This document shows, piece by piece, positions 1 through 8,243 of a DNA stretch of 64,000 bases; positions within the stretch are counted from its first letter, which is position 1; the number at the start of each line of letters is the position of its first letter. The stretch is from Herbinix hemicellulosilytica (GTDB lineage Bacteria > Bacillota > Clostridia > Lachnospirales > Lachnospiraceae). The translations under genes were made by a program, and so were the position numbers. The notes under the pieces were generated by a model that was not told the origin of the DNA, made no database searches, and saw only the letters and a program-made list of their open reading frames with translations. The stretch covers positions 450,302 to 514,301 of the forward strand of contig NZ_CVTD020000008.1 in the NCBI RefSeq assembly GCF_002904165.1, in the 5' to 3' direction.

Positions 1-80
1 CGGAAAGAAAACTGGAAGAAAAGATCGACGAGCTGTTGGAAACAGCCCTTAAGACAGTTGAGATAATTGAAATAGAATAA
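1..80 (+). CDS. C-terminal end of an unidentified protein (partial)
   Basis: An open frame enters from the left edge and stops at TAA 78-80. Only 25 residues are visible, and they are Glu/Lys/Leu-rich and probably helical (ending TVEIIEIE). A hairpin terminator follows at 111-132, which supports this being a true gene end. The family cannot be named from this much sequence. Confidence 0.6.
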   Translation, partial: ERKLEEKIDELLETALKTVEIIEIE

Positions 81-110
81 AATTTAGATAGAATTTATAC
101 TAATAATATA

Positions 111-132
111 GAGCTGCCTGCTTTGGCAGCTC
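111..132. terminator. Hairpin terminator between convergent genes
   Basis: A perfect 8-bp stem (GAGCTGCC / GGCAGCTC) with a 6-nt loop lies between the gene ending at 80 and the minus-strand gene ending at 147. It can serve both directions. The flanking T-tract is weak. Confidence 0.65.
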
Positions 133-146
133 CAAAAATCTTATAT

Positions 147-380
147 TTATTCGACGATATAAGGTTTTAGTGTTTTAAGAATCTCATCCAGGTTCTCTTC
201 TGCATGTATGTGCAAATCGATAGGTTTGGATAAATCAAGGCTGAAAATACCCATTATGGATTTTGCATCTATAACATATCTGCCTGAAACCAAATCAAAA
301 TCGGAATCGAATTTGGTAACATCGTTAACAAAGGCTTTAACCTTATCAATTGAGTTTAAGGATATCTTAACTGTCTTCAT
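147..380 (-). CDS. HPr-like protein lacking the catalytic histidine
   Basis: This 77-residue protein has the HPr (PTS phosphocarrier) fold pattern: a short strand, the KVKAFVNDV helix, a DLVSGRYVIDAKSIMGIFSL segment and a C-terminal helix. The S-I-M-G motif around Ser41 corresponds to the regulatory Ser46 region of HPr. The active-site His15 is absent; that region reads SIDKVK. It is therefore unlikely to carry phosphate between EI and EII enzymes and may be a regulatory or structural paralogue. The start at 380 is chosen because AAGGAGG lies 8 nt upstream; a longer in-frame start at 404 would place this site inside the gene. It is transcribed alone, convergent with the gene to the left. Confidence 0.75.
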   Translation of the reverse strand: MKTVKISLNSIDKVKAFVNDVTKFDSDFDLVSGRYVIDAKSIMGIFSLDLSKPIDLHIHAEENLDEILKTLKPYIVE

Positions 381-461
381 GGAACTAACCTCCTTTATTA
401 TCAATATAAGTATATACTATAATTTAACAATTTAAAAGTCAATATACAAAGTATATAAAAA

Positions 462-526
462 GGTGTCAGGCACCATGAACAAATTGTGAATAATCCGTTC
501 ACAATTTGTTCACAGTGCCTGACACC
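462..526. repeat. 65-bp palindromic REP/MITE-like element
   Basis: Two 29-nt arms (462-490 and 498-526) match at 27 of 29 positions around a 7-nt loop (TAATCCG). The ends are GGTGTCAGGCAC and GTGCCTGACACC. It sits between the divergent HPr-like gene and mtaB and ends 18 nt before the mtaB start, so it would form a strong hairpin in any mtaB leader RNA. Palindromes with GGTGTCAGGCAC ends are, as I recall, dispersed in many Firmicutes genomes. No coding capacity is seen. Confidence 0.8.
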
Positions 527-544
527 GAAGAAAGGATGTAAGGA

Positions 545-1879
545 ATGAAAAAAACGGCAGCATTTTTGACTCTGGGCTGCAAGGTCAATTCATATGAGAC
601 CGAAGCCATAAGAGGTATGTTTGAAGCTGCAGGTTATGAAATTGTAGATTTCAAGGAGCTTGCTGATGTATATGTGGTAAACACATGCACAGTGACCAAT
701 ATCGCAGATAGAAAATCCAGGCAGATGCTTCATCAGGCAAGAAAAAGGAATCCCGAAGCTATAATAGCGGCTGTCGGCTGTTACGTTCAGGCGAAAGAAG
801 AGGAACTTTTAAATGACAGCAGTGTGGACCTGGTTATCGGAAACAACAGGAAATCTGAAATTGTCAGGTTGGTTGAAAAATATATATCCGATAAAAATAG
901 CTATAACATGGTAGTTGATATAGATGAAGAAAAGGAATATGAAGATCTGCATATTATATCAACCATGGAAAGAACCAGGGCTTTTATTAAGATTCAGGAC
1001 GGTTGCAACAGATTCTGCTCATACTGTATAATTCCTTACGTAAGGGGAAGAGTAAGAAGCAGGGATGAAGAGGATATCCTTGCAGAGATCAATAAACTGG
1101 CAGGTATGGGCTATAAGGAATTTGTCCTGACCGGTATCCATATTTCATCTTACGGTACTGACGGTAAAATTAAGAAGGAAGATAATGATGATATGCCTTT
1201 GGCAAAATTGATAAAGGCTATTTCCGTAATTCCCGGTGTGGAAAGAATCCGTCTGGGATCTTTGGAGCCCCGTATTATAACGGAAGCTTTTGTAAAAGAG
1301 ATGGCGGGCGTAAAGCAGTTTTGCCCTCATTTTCATTTGTCATTGCAAAGCGGCAGCGACTCGGTGCTTATGCGTATGAATCGAAAATATACCGCCGAGG
1401 AATACGAAGAAAAAGTAAGGCTTATCAGAAAATATTTTGATATTCCGGCCTTTACTACCGATGTTATAGTGGGTTTTCCGGGAGAAACCGAGGAAGAGTT
1501 TAAGGAAACTCTTGATTTTGTGCAAAGGATCGGCTTTTCCCATATACATGTCTTTAAGTATTCCAAAAGGGAAGGCACCATAGCCGCAAAAATGCCGAAT
1601 CAAATACCCGAAGCCATAAAACAGCAAAGAAGCAATGAACTTATATCTGTGGCAAAAAAAATGTCTATGGATTATAAGGCTTTGTTTTTGGGAAGAATAG
1701 AGAAAATATTATTTGAAGAAGAAGAGGAAATTGATGGGGTTAAATATCAAATAGGCCATAATGAGCGTTATGTAAAATTTGCCCTTAAATCCGATGAGAA
1801 TTTAATTAACCGTATTGTTCATGTAAAAACTGATATATTATTAACCGATGATTTGCTGTTATGTACAATGCAGCAATAA
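545..1879 (+). CDS. mtaB: tRNA (t6A37) methylthiotransferase MtaB
   Basis: A radical-SAM methylthiotransferase of 444 residues that adds a methylthio group to t6A at position 37 of ANN-decoding tRNAs. The N-terminal UPF0004 domain holds three conserved cysteines (C12, C48, C79) that bind the second 4Fe-4S cluster. The radical-SAM CxxxCxxC motif is at C154, C158 and C161 (GCNRFCSYC). A C-terminal TRAM-like domain follows. The length is normal for MtaB. The start has GAAAGGATG just upstream. The palindrome at 462-526 lies immediately before it. It is the first gene of the conserved ireB-ruvX block. Confidence 0.93.
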   Translation: MKKTAAFLTLGCKVNSYETEAIRGMFEAAGYEIVDFKELADVYVVNTCTVTNIADRKSRQMLHQARKRNPEAIIAAVGCYVQAKEEELLNDSSVDLVIGNNRKSEIVRLVEKYISDKNSYNMVVDIDEEKEYEDLHIISTMERTRAFIKIQDGCNRFCSYCIIPYVRGRVRSRDEEDILAEINKLAGMGYKEFVLTGIHISSYGTDGKIKKEDNDDMPLAKLIKAISVIPGVERIRLGSLEPRIITEAFVKEMAGVKQFCPHFHLSLQSGSDSVLMRMNRKYTAEEYEEKVRLIRKYFDIPAFTTDVIVGFPGETEEEFKETLDFVQRIGFSHIHVFKYSKREGTIAAKMPNQIPEAIKQQRSNELISVAKKMSMDYKALFLGRIEKILFEEEEEIDGVKYQIGHNERYVKFALKSDENLINRIVHVKTDILLTDDLLLCTMQQ

Positions 1880-1973
1880 TTTAATTGAATTTTCAACATA
1901 TATATATTATAGTAGAGTATAAGGAATTTTTAGTTAAAGAGGATCAAACCCTAACTGGGAAGGATGTGATTCT

Positions 1974-2234
1974 ATGCCAAAGGTTAACAATACACAGTAT
2001 TTCAAAGTACAGAAAGATGCGGATACGAATGTGTCGGATGTGATTCATTCGGTTTTCGCCGCTCTAACGGAAAAAGGGTATAATCCTGTAAGCCAGATAG
2101 TCGGATATATAATGTCGGGAGATCCAACCTACATAACCAGCCATAAAGGGGCTAGAAGCCTGATAATGAAAGTTGAGAGAGATGAAATAATTGAAGAGTT
2201 GCTGAAATTTTATATAGAGAAGAAGTGTAAATAA
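1974..2234 (+). CDS. ireB: IreB family regulatory phosphoprotein (UPF0297)
   Basis: This 86-residue protein matches the IreB/YrzL family throughout, including the VFAALTEKGYNPVSQIVGY and DPTYITSHKGAR segments. In Enterococcus the family member is a substrate of the PASTA Ser/Thr kinase IreK and affects cephalosporin tolerance; that role is known for the family and inferred here. No kinase gene is in the window. It lies directly upstream of ruvX, as in most Firmicutes. AAGGATGTGATTCT precedes the ATG. Confidence 0.92.
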   Translation: MPKVNNTQYFKVQKDADTNVSDVIHSVFAALTEKGYNPVSQIVGYIMSGDPTYITSHKGARSLIMKVERDEIIEELLKFYIEKKCK

Positions 2235-2274
2235 ACAAGCACTAGCAAACAGATAGACTTAAGGGAGATAAATA

Positions 2275-2733
2275 ATGAGGATCATGGGACTTGATTACGG
2301 ATCCGTCACAGTCGGGGTTGCAATAAGTGATCCGCTTTTACTAACAGCGCAGGGGATTGAGGTTATTCAAAGAAAACAGGAGAATAAACTAAGAAGAACC
2401 TTAGCAAGAATTGAAGAACTTATAAAAGAATATGAGGTAACCAAAATAGTTGTTGGTTACCCTAAAAATATGAATAATTCCATCGGAGATCGGGCAAAAA
2501 AAACAGAAGAATTTGCTGAAATCCTCCGCAAAAGAACAAATCTGGAAGTAATTTTATGGGATGAGCGACTTACTACCGTTTCTGCTGACAATGTTCTTAC
2601 AGAAGGAGGATTGTCATTAAAAAAGAAAGAATCTGTAATCGATATGATTGCAGCAGTATTTATTTTGCAGGGATATTTGGACAAACTGTATAATCAGAAG
2701 GATAACGGTAAAGAAACGGAAAGGTATGAGTAA
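2275..2733 (+). CDS. ruvX: Putative pre-16S rRNA nuclease / Holliday junction resolvase-like RuvX (YqgF)
   Basis: A 152-residue RNase H-fold protein of the YqgF family. The N-terminal [16 protein letters not shown] carries the first catalytic Asp. The [11 protein letters not shown] motif and the C-terminal D-x-x-AA helix ([10 protein letters not shown]) supply the remaining acidic residues. Family members process the 5' end of 16S rRNA, and a resolvase role has also been proposed. A GGGAG site precedes the ATG. The stop lies 1 nt before the start of the DUF1292 gene, so the two are probably translationally coupled. Confidence 0.92.
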   Translation: MRIMGLDYGSVTVGVAISDPLLLTAQGIEVIQRKQENKLRRTLARIEELIKEYEVTKIVVGYPKNMNNSIGDRAKKTEEFAEILRKRTNLEVILWDERLTTVSADNVLTEGGLSLKKKESVIDMIAAVFILQGYLDKLYNQKDNGKETERYE

Positions 2734-2734
2734 T

Positions 2735-3001
2735 ATGGGAAACAAGCCTGACGAAATTGTATTTACAACGGATGACGGAGAAGAAGTAGTATTTGAGGTA
2801 ATAGAACAAACCAGACTTGGTGGAGTAAATTATCTTTTGGTATGCACAACAGACGGGGAAGAAGAGGAAGCTCTTATCCTTAAAGATATATCAAAAGATA
2901 CGGATGCGGAAGCCGTATATGATATAGTTGACGATGACGCGGAATTTGCTTACGTGTCCGAAGTTTTTAAAGAATTATTGGATGATATAGAACTTTATTA
3001 A
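2735..3001 (+). CDS. DUF1292 protein (YrzB-like)
   Basis: An 88-residue, strongly acidic protein matching DUF1292, with the pattern I-x-F-x-TDDGEEVxFEVIEQTRxxGVNYLLV. The function of the family is unknown. It follows ruvX in many Firmicutes. The ATG at 2735 is chosen because AAAGG is 10 nt upstream; an ATG at 2726 in the same frame would have no usable spacing. It probably belongs to one transcript with ireB, ruvX and the Fur-type gene. Confidence 0.85.
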   Translation: MGNKPDEIVFTTDDGEEVVFEVIEQTRLGGVNYLLVCTTDGEEEEALILKDISKDTDAEAVYDIVDDDAEFAYVSEVFKELLDDIELY

Positions 3002-3036
3002 TTGCATTGATATATATTAGATGGAACGGTGATAAA

Positions 3037-3504
3037 ATGCCTAACAATCAAGAGCAATTCAAAGATTTATTAAGGAAGAACGGACTTAAGGTTACAAATC
3101 AGAGAATAGCGATTTTGGAGGCACTAAGCGATAGACCGGGTGAACATTTGACCGCTGAGGAAATTTATGATGTTGTCAAGAAAGATTATCCGGATATCGG
3201 CTTGGCGACCGTGTATCGTACTATTCAATTGTTATCGGAATTAAATCTTATTGATAAACTTAATTTGGATGATGGATATGTCAGATACGAAATAGGTAGT
3301 GAAAACCCTGAAGAAAATTGCCACCATCATCATCATTTAATATGTCTTGATTGTGGAAATATTTATGCATTTCAGGATGATCTGCTTGAGAATCTAGAAA
3401 GTAGGATTAAAGAAACTCTCGGATTTGACGTGGTCAATCATGAGGTTAAGCTATACGGCTATTGCAAGGAATGCATAAATAATAGGGCAGTGAAGTCTAA
3501 TTAA
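3037..3504 (+). CDS. Fur family transcriptional regulator
   Basis: A 155-residue Fur-family metalloregulator. The winged-helix DNA-binding part includes IGLATVYRTIQLLSELNLI. The dimerisation half has a His cluster (CHHHHHLICLDCG) and two CxxC pairs (CLDC and CKEC) for structural zinc. It could be Fur, PerR or Zur; metal specificity cannot be decided by eye. The start at 3037 is preceded by a GGTGAT site; a longer reading from 3007 lacks one. It sits between the DUF1292 gene and RNase J. Confidence 0.9.
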   Translation: MPNNQEQFKDLLRKNGLKVTNQRIAILEALSDRPGEHLTAEEIYDVVKKDYPDIGLATVYRTIQLLSELNLIDKLNLDDGYVRYEIGSENPEENCHHHHHLICLDCGNIYAFQDDLLENLESRIKETLGFDVVNHEVKLYGYCKECINNRAVKSN

Positions 3505-3564
3505 TATATCATGCACTTATATAATGGATAAATATGTACATAAACCATTGGAGGTGCAATTTTT

Positions 3565-5406
3565 TTGAAAGAAAAGGAAACATTGACAGTAATAAAGGAC
3601 AGAAAAACTGCCGGAATTAGAAAGAATATAAATAATACAGCAAATATAGCAAACGGTAAAAGTACCGCAAAAAGGAGCATTAGTAACGGAAACGGTAAAA
3701 CAAGCAGTTTGACAAATAGCATAGAATCATCAGTAAAGACAGACAATAAAAAAACCGGAGGATTAAAAATTATTCCTCTTGGCGGTCTTGAAAAGATCGG
3801 TATGAATATTACGGCTATTGAATACGATGACACCATTGTGGTAATAGATTGCGGTTTGTCATTCCCGGAGGATGATATGCTGGGAATCGATTTTATTATT
3901 CCCGATGTAACATACCTTAAGGAGAATATCGAAAAGGTCAAAGGGTTTGTAATAACCCACGGCCATGAAGACCATATTGGGGCTTTGCCCTATATATTAA
4001 AAGAAATTAATGTGCCTGTATATGCCACAAAACTTACTACGGCAATCATTGAAAACAAACTTAAAGAACATAATCTTTTAAAAGGCACAAAACGAAAAGT
4101 TGTAAAATACGGACAATCTATTAACCTGGGTTGTTTCAGGATTGAGTTTGTAAGAACCAATCACAGTATTGCCGATTCGGCTGCGTTGGCAATATTCACT
4201 CCTGCGGGAATTATATTCCATACTGGAGACTTTAAGATAGACTATACACCGGTATTCGGCGAGCCTATTGACCTTCAGAGAATCGGTGAAATAGGAAAAA
4301 AAGGCGTACTGGCCCTTTTATGTGACAGTACCAATGCCGAAAGACCCGGATACACCATGTCGGAAAGTACCGTAGGAAAAACTTTTGACAGTATTTTTGC
4401 GGACCATTACATGCAGAGAATTATTGTGGCTACATTCGCTTCAAACGTGGACAGAGTACAGCAAATTGTAAATTCTGCGGTTAAATACGGAAGGAAAGTA
4501 GTCATCGAAGGCCGCAGCATGGTTAATATCGTAACCACAGCTTCCGAGCTTGGGTATATTAATATACCTGACGGTGTGTTGATCGATATTGAGCATATGA
4601 AGAATTATACCGACGACCAGCTTGTGGTAATTACCACAGGAAGCCAGGGAGAATCCATGGCTGCCCTGTCAAGAATGGCAGCTTCAATTCATAAAAAGAT
4701 AACCATTAAACCGGGAGATGTGGTAATACTTAGTTCAACACCGATTCCCGGCAATGAAAAATCCGTTTCAAGGGTTATAAATGAGCTGTCCATGAAGGGG
4801 GCAAAAGTAATTTATCAGGATACCCATGTATCCGGTCATGCTTGTCAGGAGGAAATTAAATTAATATATGCACTGACTAAGCCCAAATATGCGATTCCGG
4901 TTCACGGGGAATACAGGCATCTTATCCGTCATGCTGAAATTGCCCAGATGATGGGTGTATCTAAAGACAATATATTTCTTTTGTCTTCCGGGGATGTACT
5001 TACAATCACCGAGGAAAAAGCCGAAGTTACCGGTGAGGTTACCGCTCAAGGTATCCTGGTTGACGGTTTAGGTGTCGGAGACGTCGGAAATATTGTGCTT
5101 CGCGACCGTCAGATGCTTTCCGAAAACGGTCTGATTATTGTAGTTATATCCCTGGAGAGGGGATCAAATCAGGTACTTGCCGGTCCCGATATAGTTTCCA
5201 GAGGTTTTGTATATGTAAGAGAATCCGAAAACCTTATGGAAGAAGCAAAAGAAGTAGTAAGAATTGCATTAGACAGGTGTCTAACCAGATATATTACCGA
5301 TTGGAGCAGAATTAAGACGGAAATAAAAGACTCATTAAGCGATTTCATTTGGAAAAAGACCAAGAGAACTCCCATGATTCTGCCGATTATAATGGAAATC
5401 GAATGA
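3565..5406 (+). CDS. rnj: Ribonuclease J with a basic N-terminal extension
   Basis: A 613-residue metallo-beta-lactamase/beta-CASP ribonuclease with 5'-to-3' exo- and endonuclease activity in mRNA decay and rRNA maturation. The zinc motif HGHEDH is at 132-137, followed by the beta-CASP domain and a C-terminal domain. RNase J enzymes are usually about 550-560 residues; here about 65 Lys/Asn/Ser/Thr-rich residues precede the first catalytic strand (GGLKIIPLGGLEKIGMN). The start is TTG, with GGAGGTG 8 nt upstream. The window has one copy. The tail could bind RNA or partners; that is inference. Confidence 0.93.
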   Translation: MKEKETLTVIKDRKTAGIRKNINNTANIANGKSTAKRSISNGNGKTSSLTNSIESSVKTDNKKTGGLKIIPLGGLEKIGMNITAIEYDDTIVVIDCGLSFPEDDMLGIDFIIPDVTYLKENIEKVKGFVITHGHEDHIGALPYILKEINVPVYATKLTTAIIENKLKEHNLLKGTKRKVVKYGQSINLGCFRIEFVRTNHSIADSAALAIFTPAGIIFHTGDFKIDYTPVFGEPIDLQRIGEIGKKGVLALLCDSTNAERPGYTMSESTVGKTFDSIFADHYMQRIIVATFASNVDRVQQIVNSAVKYGRKVVIEGRSMVNIVTTASELGYINIPDGVLIDIEHMKNYTDDQLVVITTGSQGESMAALSRMAASIHKKITIKPGDVVILSSTPIPGNEKSVSRVINELSMKGAKVIYQDTHVSGHACQEEIKLIYALTKPKYAIPVHGEYRHLIRHAEIAQMMGVSKDNIFLLSSGDVLTITEEKAEVTGEVTAQGILVDGLGVGDVGNIVLRDRQMLSENGLIIVVISLERGSNQVLAGPDIVSRGFVYVRESENLMEEAKEVVRIALDRCLTRYITDWSRIKTEIKDSLSDFIWKKTKRTPMILPIIMEIE

Positions 5407-5411
5407 AAAGC

Positions 5412-5442
5412 ATATCCCGAAAGCTATAAACTTTCGGGATAT
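5412..5442 (+). terminator. Terminator after rnj
   Basis: A perfect 12-bp stem (ATATCCCGAAAG / CTTTCGGGATAT) with a 7-nt loop begins 5 nt after the rnj stop. It is followed by a T-rich stretch. Confidence 0.75.
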
Positions 5443-5475
5443 CCCTTATATTTTAACAGTTAGGAGAGCAAAATT

Positions 5476-5898
5476 ATGGCTTCTTCATCTACATTTTTTA
5501 AAGTAACATTTAAGATATCAAGTTTTATTCTCAGGTTACTTTTAAATATTATATTTTTTATTCTGGTAATAGTTTTTGTCATTTACGGCAGCCGGACTGC
5601 TTTTGATTTTACATATCAGTTATACGGACCGGTATCCGTAGATCCGGAGCCCGGAAGAAACGTATATATTGAAATCGGTAAGGGCGAATCTACTATGGAA
5701 GTTGCCAAAAAGCTTGAATTATACCGTGTGATTAAAAACAAATATGCGTTTTATTTAAAAACCAAGCTTCAAAGCGAAGTACTTATGCCGGGCAAATATG
5801 AAGTTAACTCATCCATGACCTATGATGAAATACTTGATATAATAACCGATTATTCAAAGTCGTTGGTACAGACTGAACAGATTGATGAAACCGATTAA
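5476..5898 (+). CDS. Short MltG-like membrane protein without the catalytic domain
   Basis: A 140-residue protein with one N-terminal membrane segment (about 14-42). A LysM-like YceG/MltG module follows, with IEIGKGESTMEVAKKLELYRVIKNKYAFYLKTKL and PGKYEVNSSMTYDEIL. Full MltG (about 350 residues) cleaves nascent peptidoglycan glycan strands. This protein ends before the catalytic domain and its Glu, so it cannot be that enzyme alone. It occupies the position of yrrL (mltG) in the B. subtilis gene order. AGGAGAG precedes the ATG. It may be a natural short form that binds peptidoglycan. Confidence 0.8.
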   Translation: MASSSTFFKVTFKISSFILRLLLNIIFFILVIVFVIYGSRTAFDFTYQLYGPVSVDPEPGRNVYIEIGKGESTMEVAKKLELYRVIKNKYAFYLKTKLQSEVLMPGKYEVNSSMTYDEILDIITDYSKSLVQTEQIDETD

Positions 5899-5932
5899 GT
5901 ATGCATTTATCTTAAGAAGGATTTGAGGCAAG

Positions 5933-6592
5933 ATGATTACTCCGGAGAGAATTGCGGCATATATAAAATCCCTGGATAAAGAACTGCCGCCTGAGCTTTA
6001 TAATTTGGAAAAGGAAGCTTTAGAGAACATGGTTCCGATTATTCGCAAAGAAATTCAGGGAGTTATCCGCTTTTTGCTGACAATAAAACAACCGAAAAGA
6101 ATTTTGGAGGTCGGAACAGCCATTGGCTTTTCCGCCCTCTTTATGAGTGAGTATTCACCGCATGATTGTAAGATTACCACTATTGAAAAAGTTCCCATGC
6201 GCCTGGTTGAAGCAAGAAAAAACCTGAAAAGTGAAGCCTTTCCCCACAGGAATAAAATAAAACTGCTTGAGGGGGAAGCCATGGAGATTTTAAATAATCT
6301 GGCAAATGCAAATGAAACTTATGACTTTATATTTCTGGATGCCGCCAAGGCCCAGTATTTGAACTTCCTTCCCTTGCTGATGAAGCTGCTGGAAAAAGGA
6401 GGACTGCTTCTGTCCGATAACGTCCTGCAGGATGGCACCGTTATAAATTCCAGATACAGCATTACCAGAAGGGACAGGACCATTCATACCAGGATGAGGG
6501 AATATCTTTATACAATAACCCATATGGACGAATTGGAAACAATAATTCTTCCTATTGGTGACGGGATCACAATCAGTTACCGCAAGCAATAA
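5933..6592 (+). CDS. trmR: O-methyltransferase, probable tRNA 5-hydroxyuridine methyltransferase TrmR
   Basis: A 219-residue SAM-dependent O-methyltransferase of the YrrM/TrmR group. Motif I is ILEVGTAIGFSA; the acidic motif is TIEKVPMR; the metal/catalytic region is IFLDAAKAQYLNFLP and LLSDNVLQDG. TrmR converts 5-hydroxyuridine to 5-methoxyuridine at wobble position 34. The assignment rests on fold plus synteny: trhP, which makes the hydroxyuridine, is the next gene, and the mltG-like gene precedes, as in B. subtilis yrrL-M-N-O. The general class (catechol O-methyltransferase-like) is certain; the substrate is inferred. Confidence 0.85.
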   Translation: MITPERIAAYIKSLDKELPPELYNLEKEALENMVPIIRKEIQGVIRFLLTIKQPKRILEVGTAIGFSALFMSEYSPHDCKITTIEKVPMRLVEARKNLKSEAFPHRNKIKLLEGEAMEILNNLANANETYDFIFLDAAKAQYLNFLPLLMKLLEKGGLLLSDNVLQDGTVINSRYSITRRDRTIHTRMREYLYTITHMDELETIILPIGDGITISYRKQ

Positions 6593-6854
6593 GGTGAAAT
6601 CCGACTGTAACCGTGATTTGAATCACAGGATAAACGGTATTAACGGATTAATATGTTATAAGAAGGACATGAAGGCAGGCTTTCCGTATGTAAGTGTAAA
6701 TTAAAGTGCTTTAAATTTAGTTTCAATCAAAATAAAATGTCCAAGAATTGCTAAAAATTTTTTATATAAATAATAAAATAAATAATAAAAAAATCATTTT
6801 TAAATTATGGATTAAAATAAAAGCCTTTGTTACTTTTATAGAAAGAAGGATATT

Positions 6855-8102
6855 ATGAATTTAGACAGAAGAAAGCCGGAGCTTTTAATGCCGGCAGGGG
6901 ACCTGGAAACTCTTAAAATAGGAGTAATGTATGGGGCCGATGCCTTATACATAGGCGGCGATATGTACGGGCTTAGGGCTAAAGCAAAGAATTTTTCCAT
7001 GGAAGAAATGAAAGAAGGCATTGCCTTTGCCCACAGTCATGGTAAAAAGGTTTATGTTACCGCCAATATAACGGCCCACAATAATGATCTTGAAGGAATA
7101 AGAAAATATTTTATGGAGCTTAGGGAGTTTGGGGATGATAAGCCGGATGCGCTTATTATAACTGATCCGGGGGTGTTTTCGATTGCAAAAGAAGTAGCCC
7201 CTGAGATTGAGATTCATATTAGTACCCAGGCTAACAACACCAATTATGCTACTTATAGATTTTGGTACAACATGGGGGCAACCAGGGTGGTTGCCGCAAG
7301 AGAATTATCCTTAAAGGAAATAGCAGAAATAAGAAAAAACATTCCCGAAGATATGGAAATTGAGGCTTTCGTTCATGGGGCTATGTGTATAGCTTATTCG
7401 GGACGATGCCTTCTTAGCAATTATTTTACCGGCAGGGATGCCAATTTGGGCGAATGTACCCATTCATGCAGATGGAAGTATCATTTGGTGGAAGAAAAAA
7501 GACCCGGGATGTATCTTCCTATCGAGGAAAACGAACGGGGAACATATATCTTCAATTCCAAAGACTTGTGTATGATTGAGTATATACCTGAACTTATAAA
7601 TGCCGGGGTTAACAGCTTTAAAGTTGAAGGAAGGATGAAAACCGCCCTGTATGTGGCTACAATAGCAAGAAGCTACAGGAAAGCTATTGATGACTATTTT
7701 ACAGACCCCAAGCTTTATGAAGAGAATAAAGCCTTATATCTGGAAGAGGCCAAAAAAGGGGTCAATCGTCAGTTTACCACCGGCTTTTTCTTTAATAAGC
7801 CGACTTATGAGGACCAGATATATGACCGAAGCACTTACGAGAAATCATATACTTATCTTGGGACCATTACAGGAGAAAGAGACGGGTTGTATAATCTGGA
7901 ACAGAGAAACAAATTCTTTGTCGGAGAAGAGATAGAGGTTATCAGGCCGAATTGGGAGACTATCAAAGCTGTTGTAAAAAGGATTACCGATGAGGAAGGT
8001 AACGATATGGACAGTTGTCCCCATCCTAAGCAAAGTATTTATATCGATCTGGGGGTTAAGCTTTATCCTTATGATATATTAAGACGAAAAGAGCAGGCTT
8101 AA
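6855..8102 (+). CDS. trhP: U32 family protein, probable tRNA hydroxylation protein TrhP
   Basis: A 415-residue peptidase-U32 family protein. The U32 signature lies in EAFVHGAMCIAYSGRCLLSN, followed by further cysteines (ECTHSC) that probably bind an Fe-S cluster. Members near trmR are TrhP enzymes, which make 5-hydroxyuridine at tRNA position 34 using prephenate. B. subtilis has two tandem copies (yrrN, yrrO) where only one is seen here. The 262-nt gap upstream holds no gene. An AGAAAGAAGGAT site precedes the ATG. Older annotations call such genes collagenase-like proteases, which is less likely here. Confidence 0.85.
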   Translation: MNLDRRKPELLMPAGDLETLKIGVMYGADALYIGGDMYGLRAKAKNFSMEEMKEGIAFAHSHGKKVYVTANITAHNNDLEGIRKYFMELREFGDDKPDALIITDPGVFSIAKEVAPEIEIHISTQANNTNYATYRFWYNMGATRVVAARELSLKEIAEIRKNIPEDMEIEAFVHGAMCIAYSGRCLLSNYFTGRDANLGECTHSCRWKYHLVEEKRPGMYLPIEENERGTYIFNSKDLCMIEYIPELINAGVNSFKVEGRMKTALYVATIARSYRKAIDDYFTDPKLYEENKALYLEEAKKGVNRQFTTGFFFNKPTYEDQIYDRSTYEKSYTYLGTITGERDGLYNLEQRNKFFVGEEIEVIRPNWETIKAVVKRITDEEGNDMDSCPHPKQSIYIDLGVKLYPYDILRRKEQA

Positions 8103-8243
8103 ACTAATACAGGCATAGGCTTTTTCGACGATATAGCAAGTACTTTTGCTCTTTTTGTCCTTTTTTAAGATGGATAGGCACTTTATGTCATTTATATTCA
8201 TAGTATAGTAATGAATCATTAAGCATTGAGGGTGCCTATCTTC

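Noticed and set aside
3501..3941. A 146-codon minus-strand frame over the start of rnj
   Set aside because: It is the reverse reading of the Lys/Asn-rich rnj leader region, hydrophobic only for that reason, with no ribosome site.
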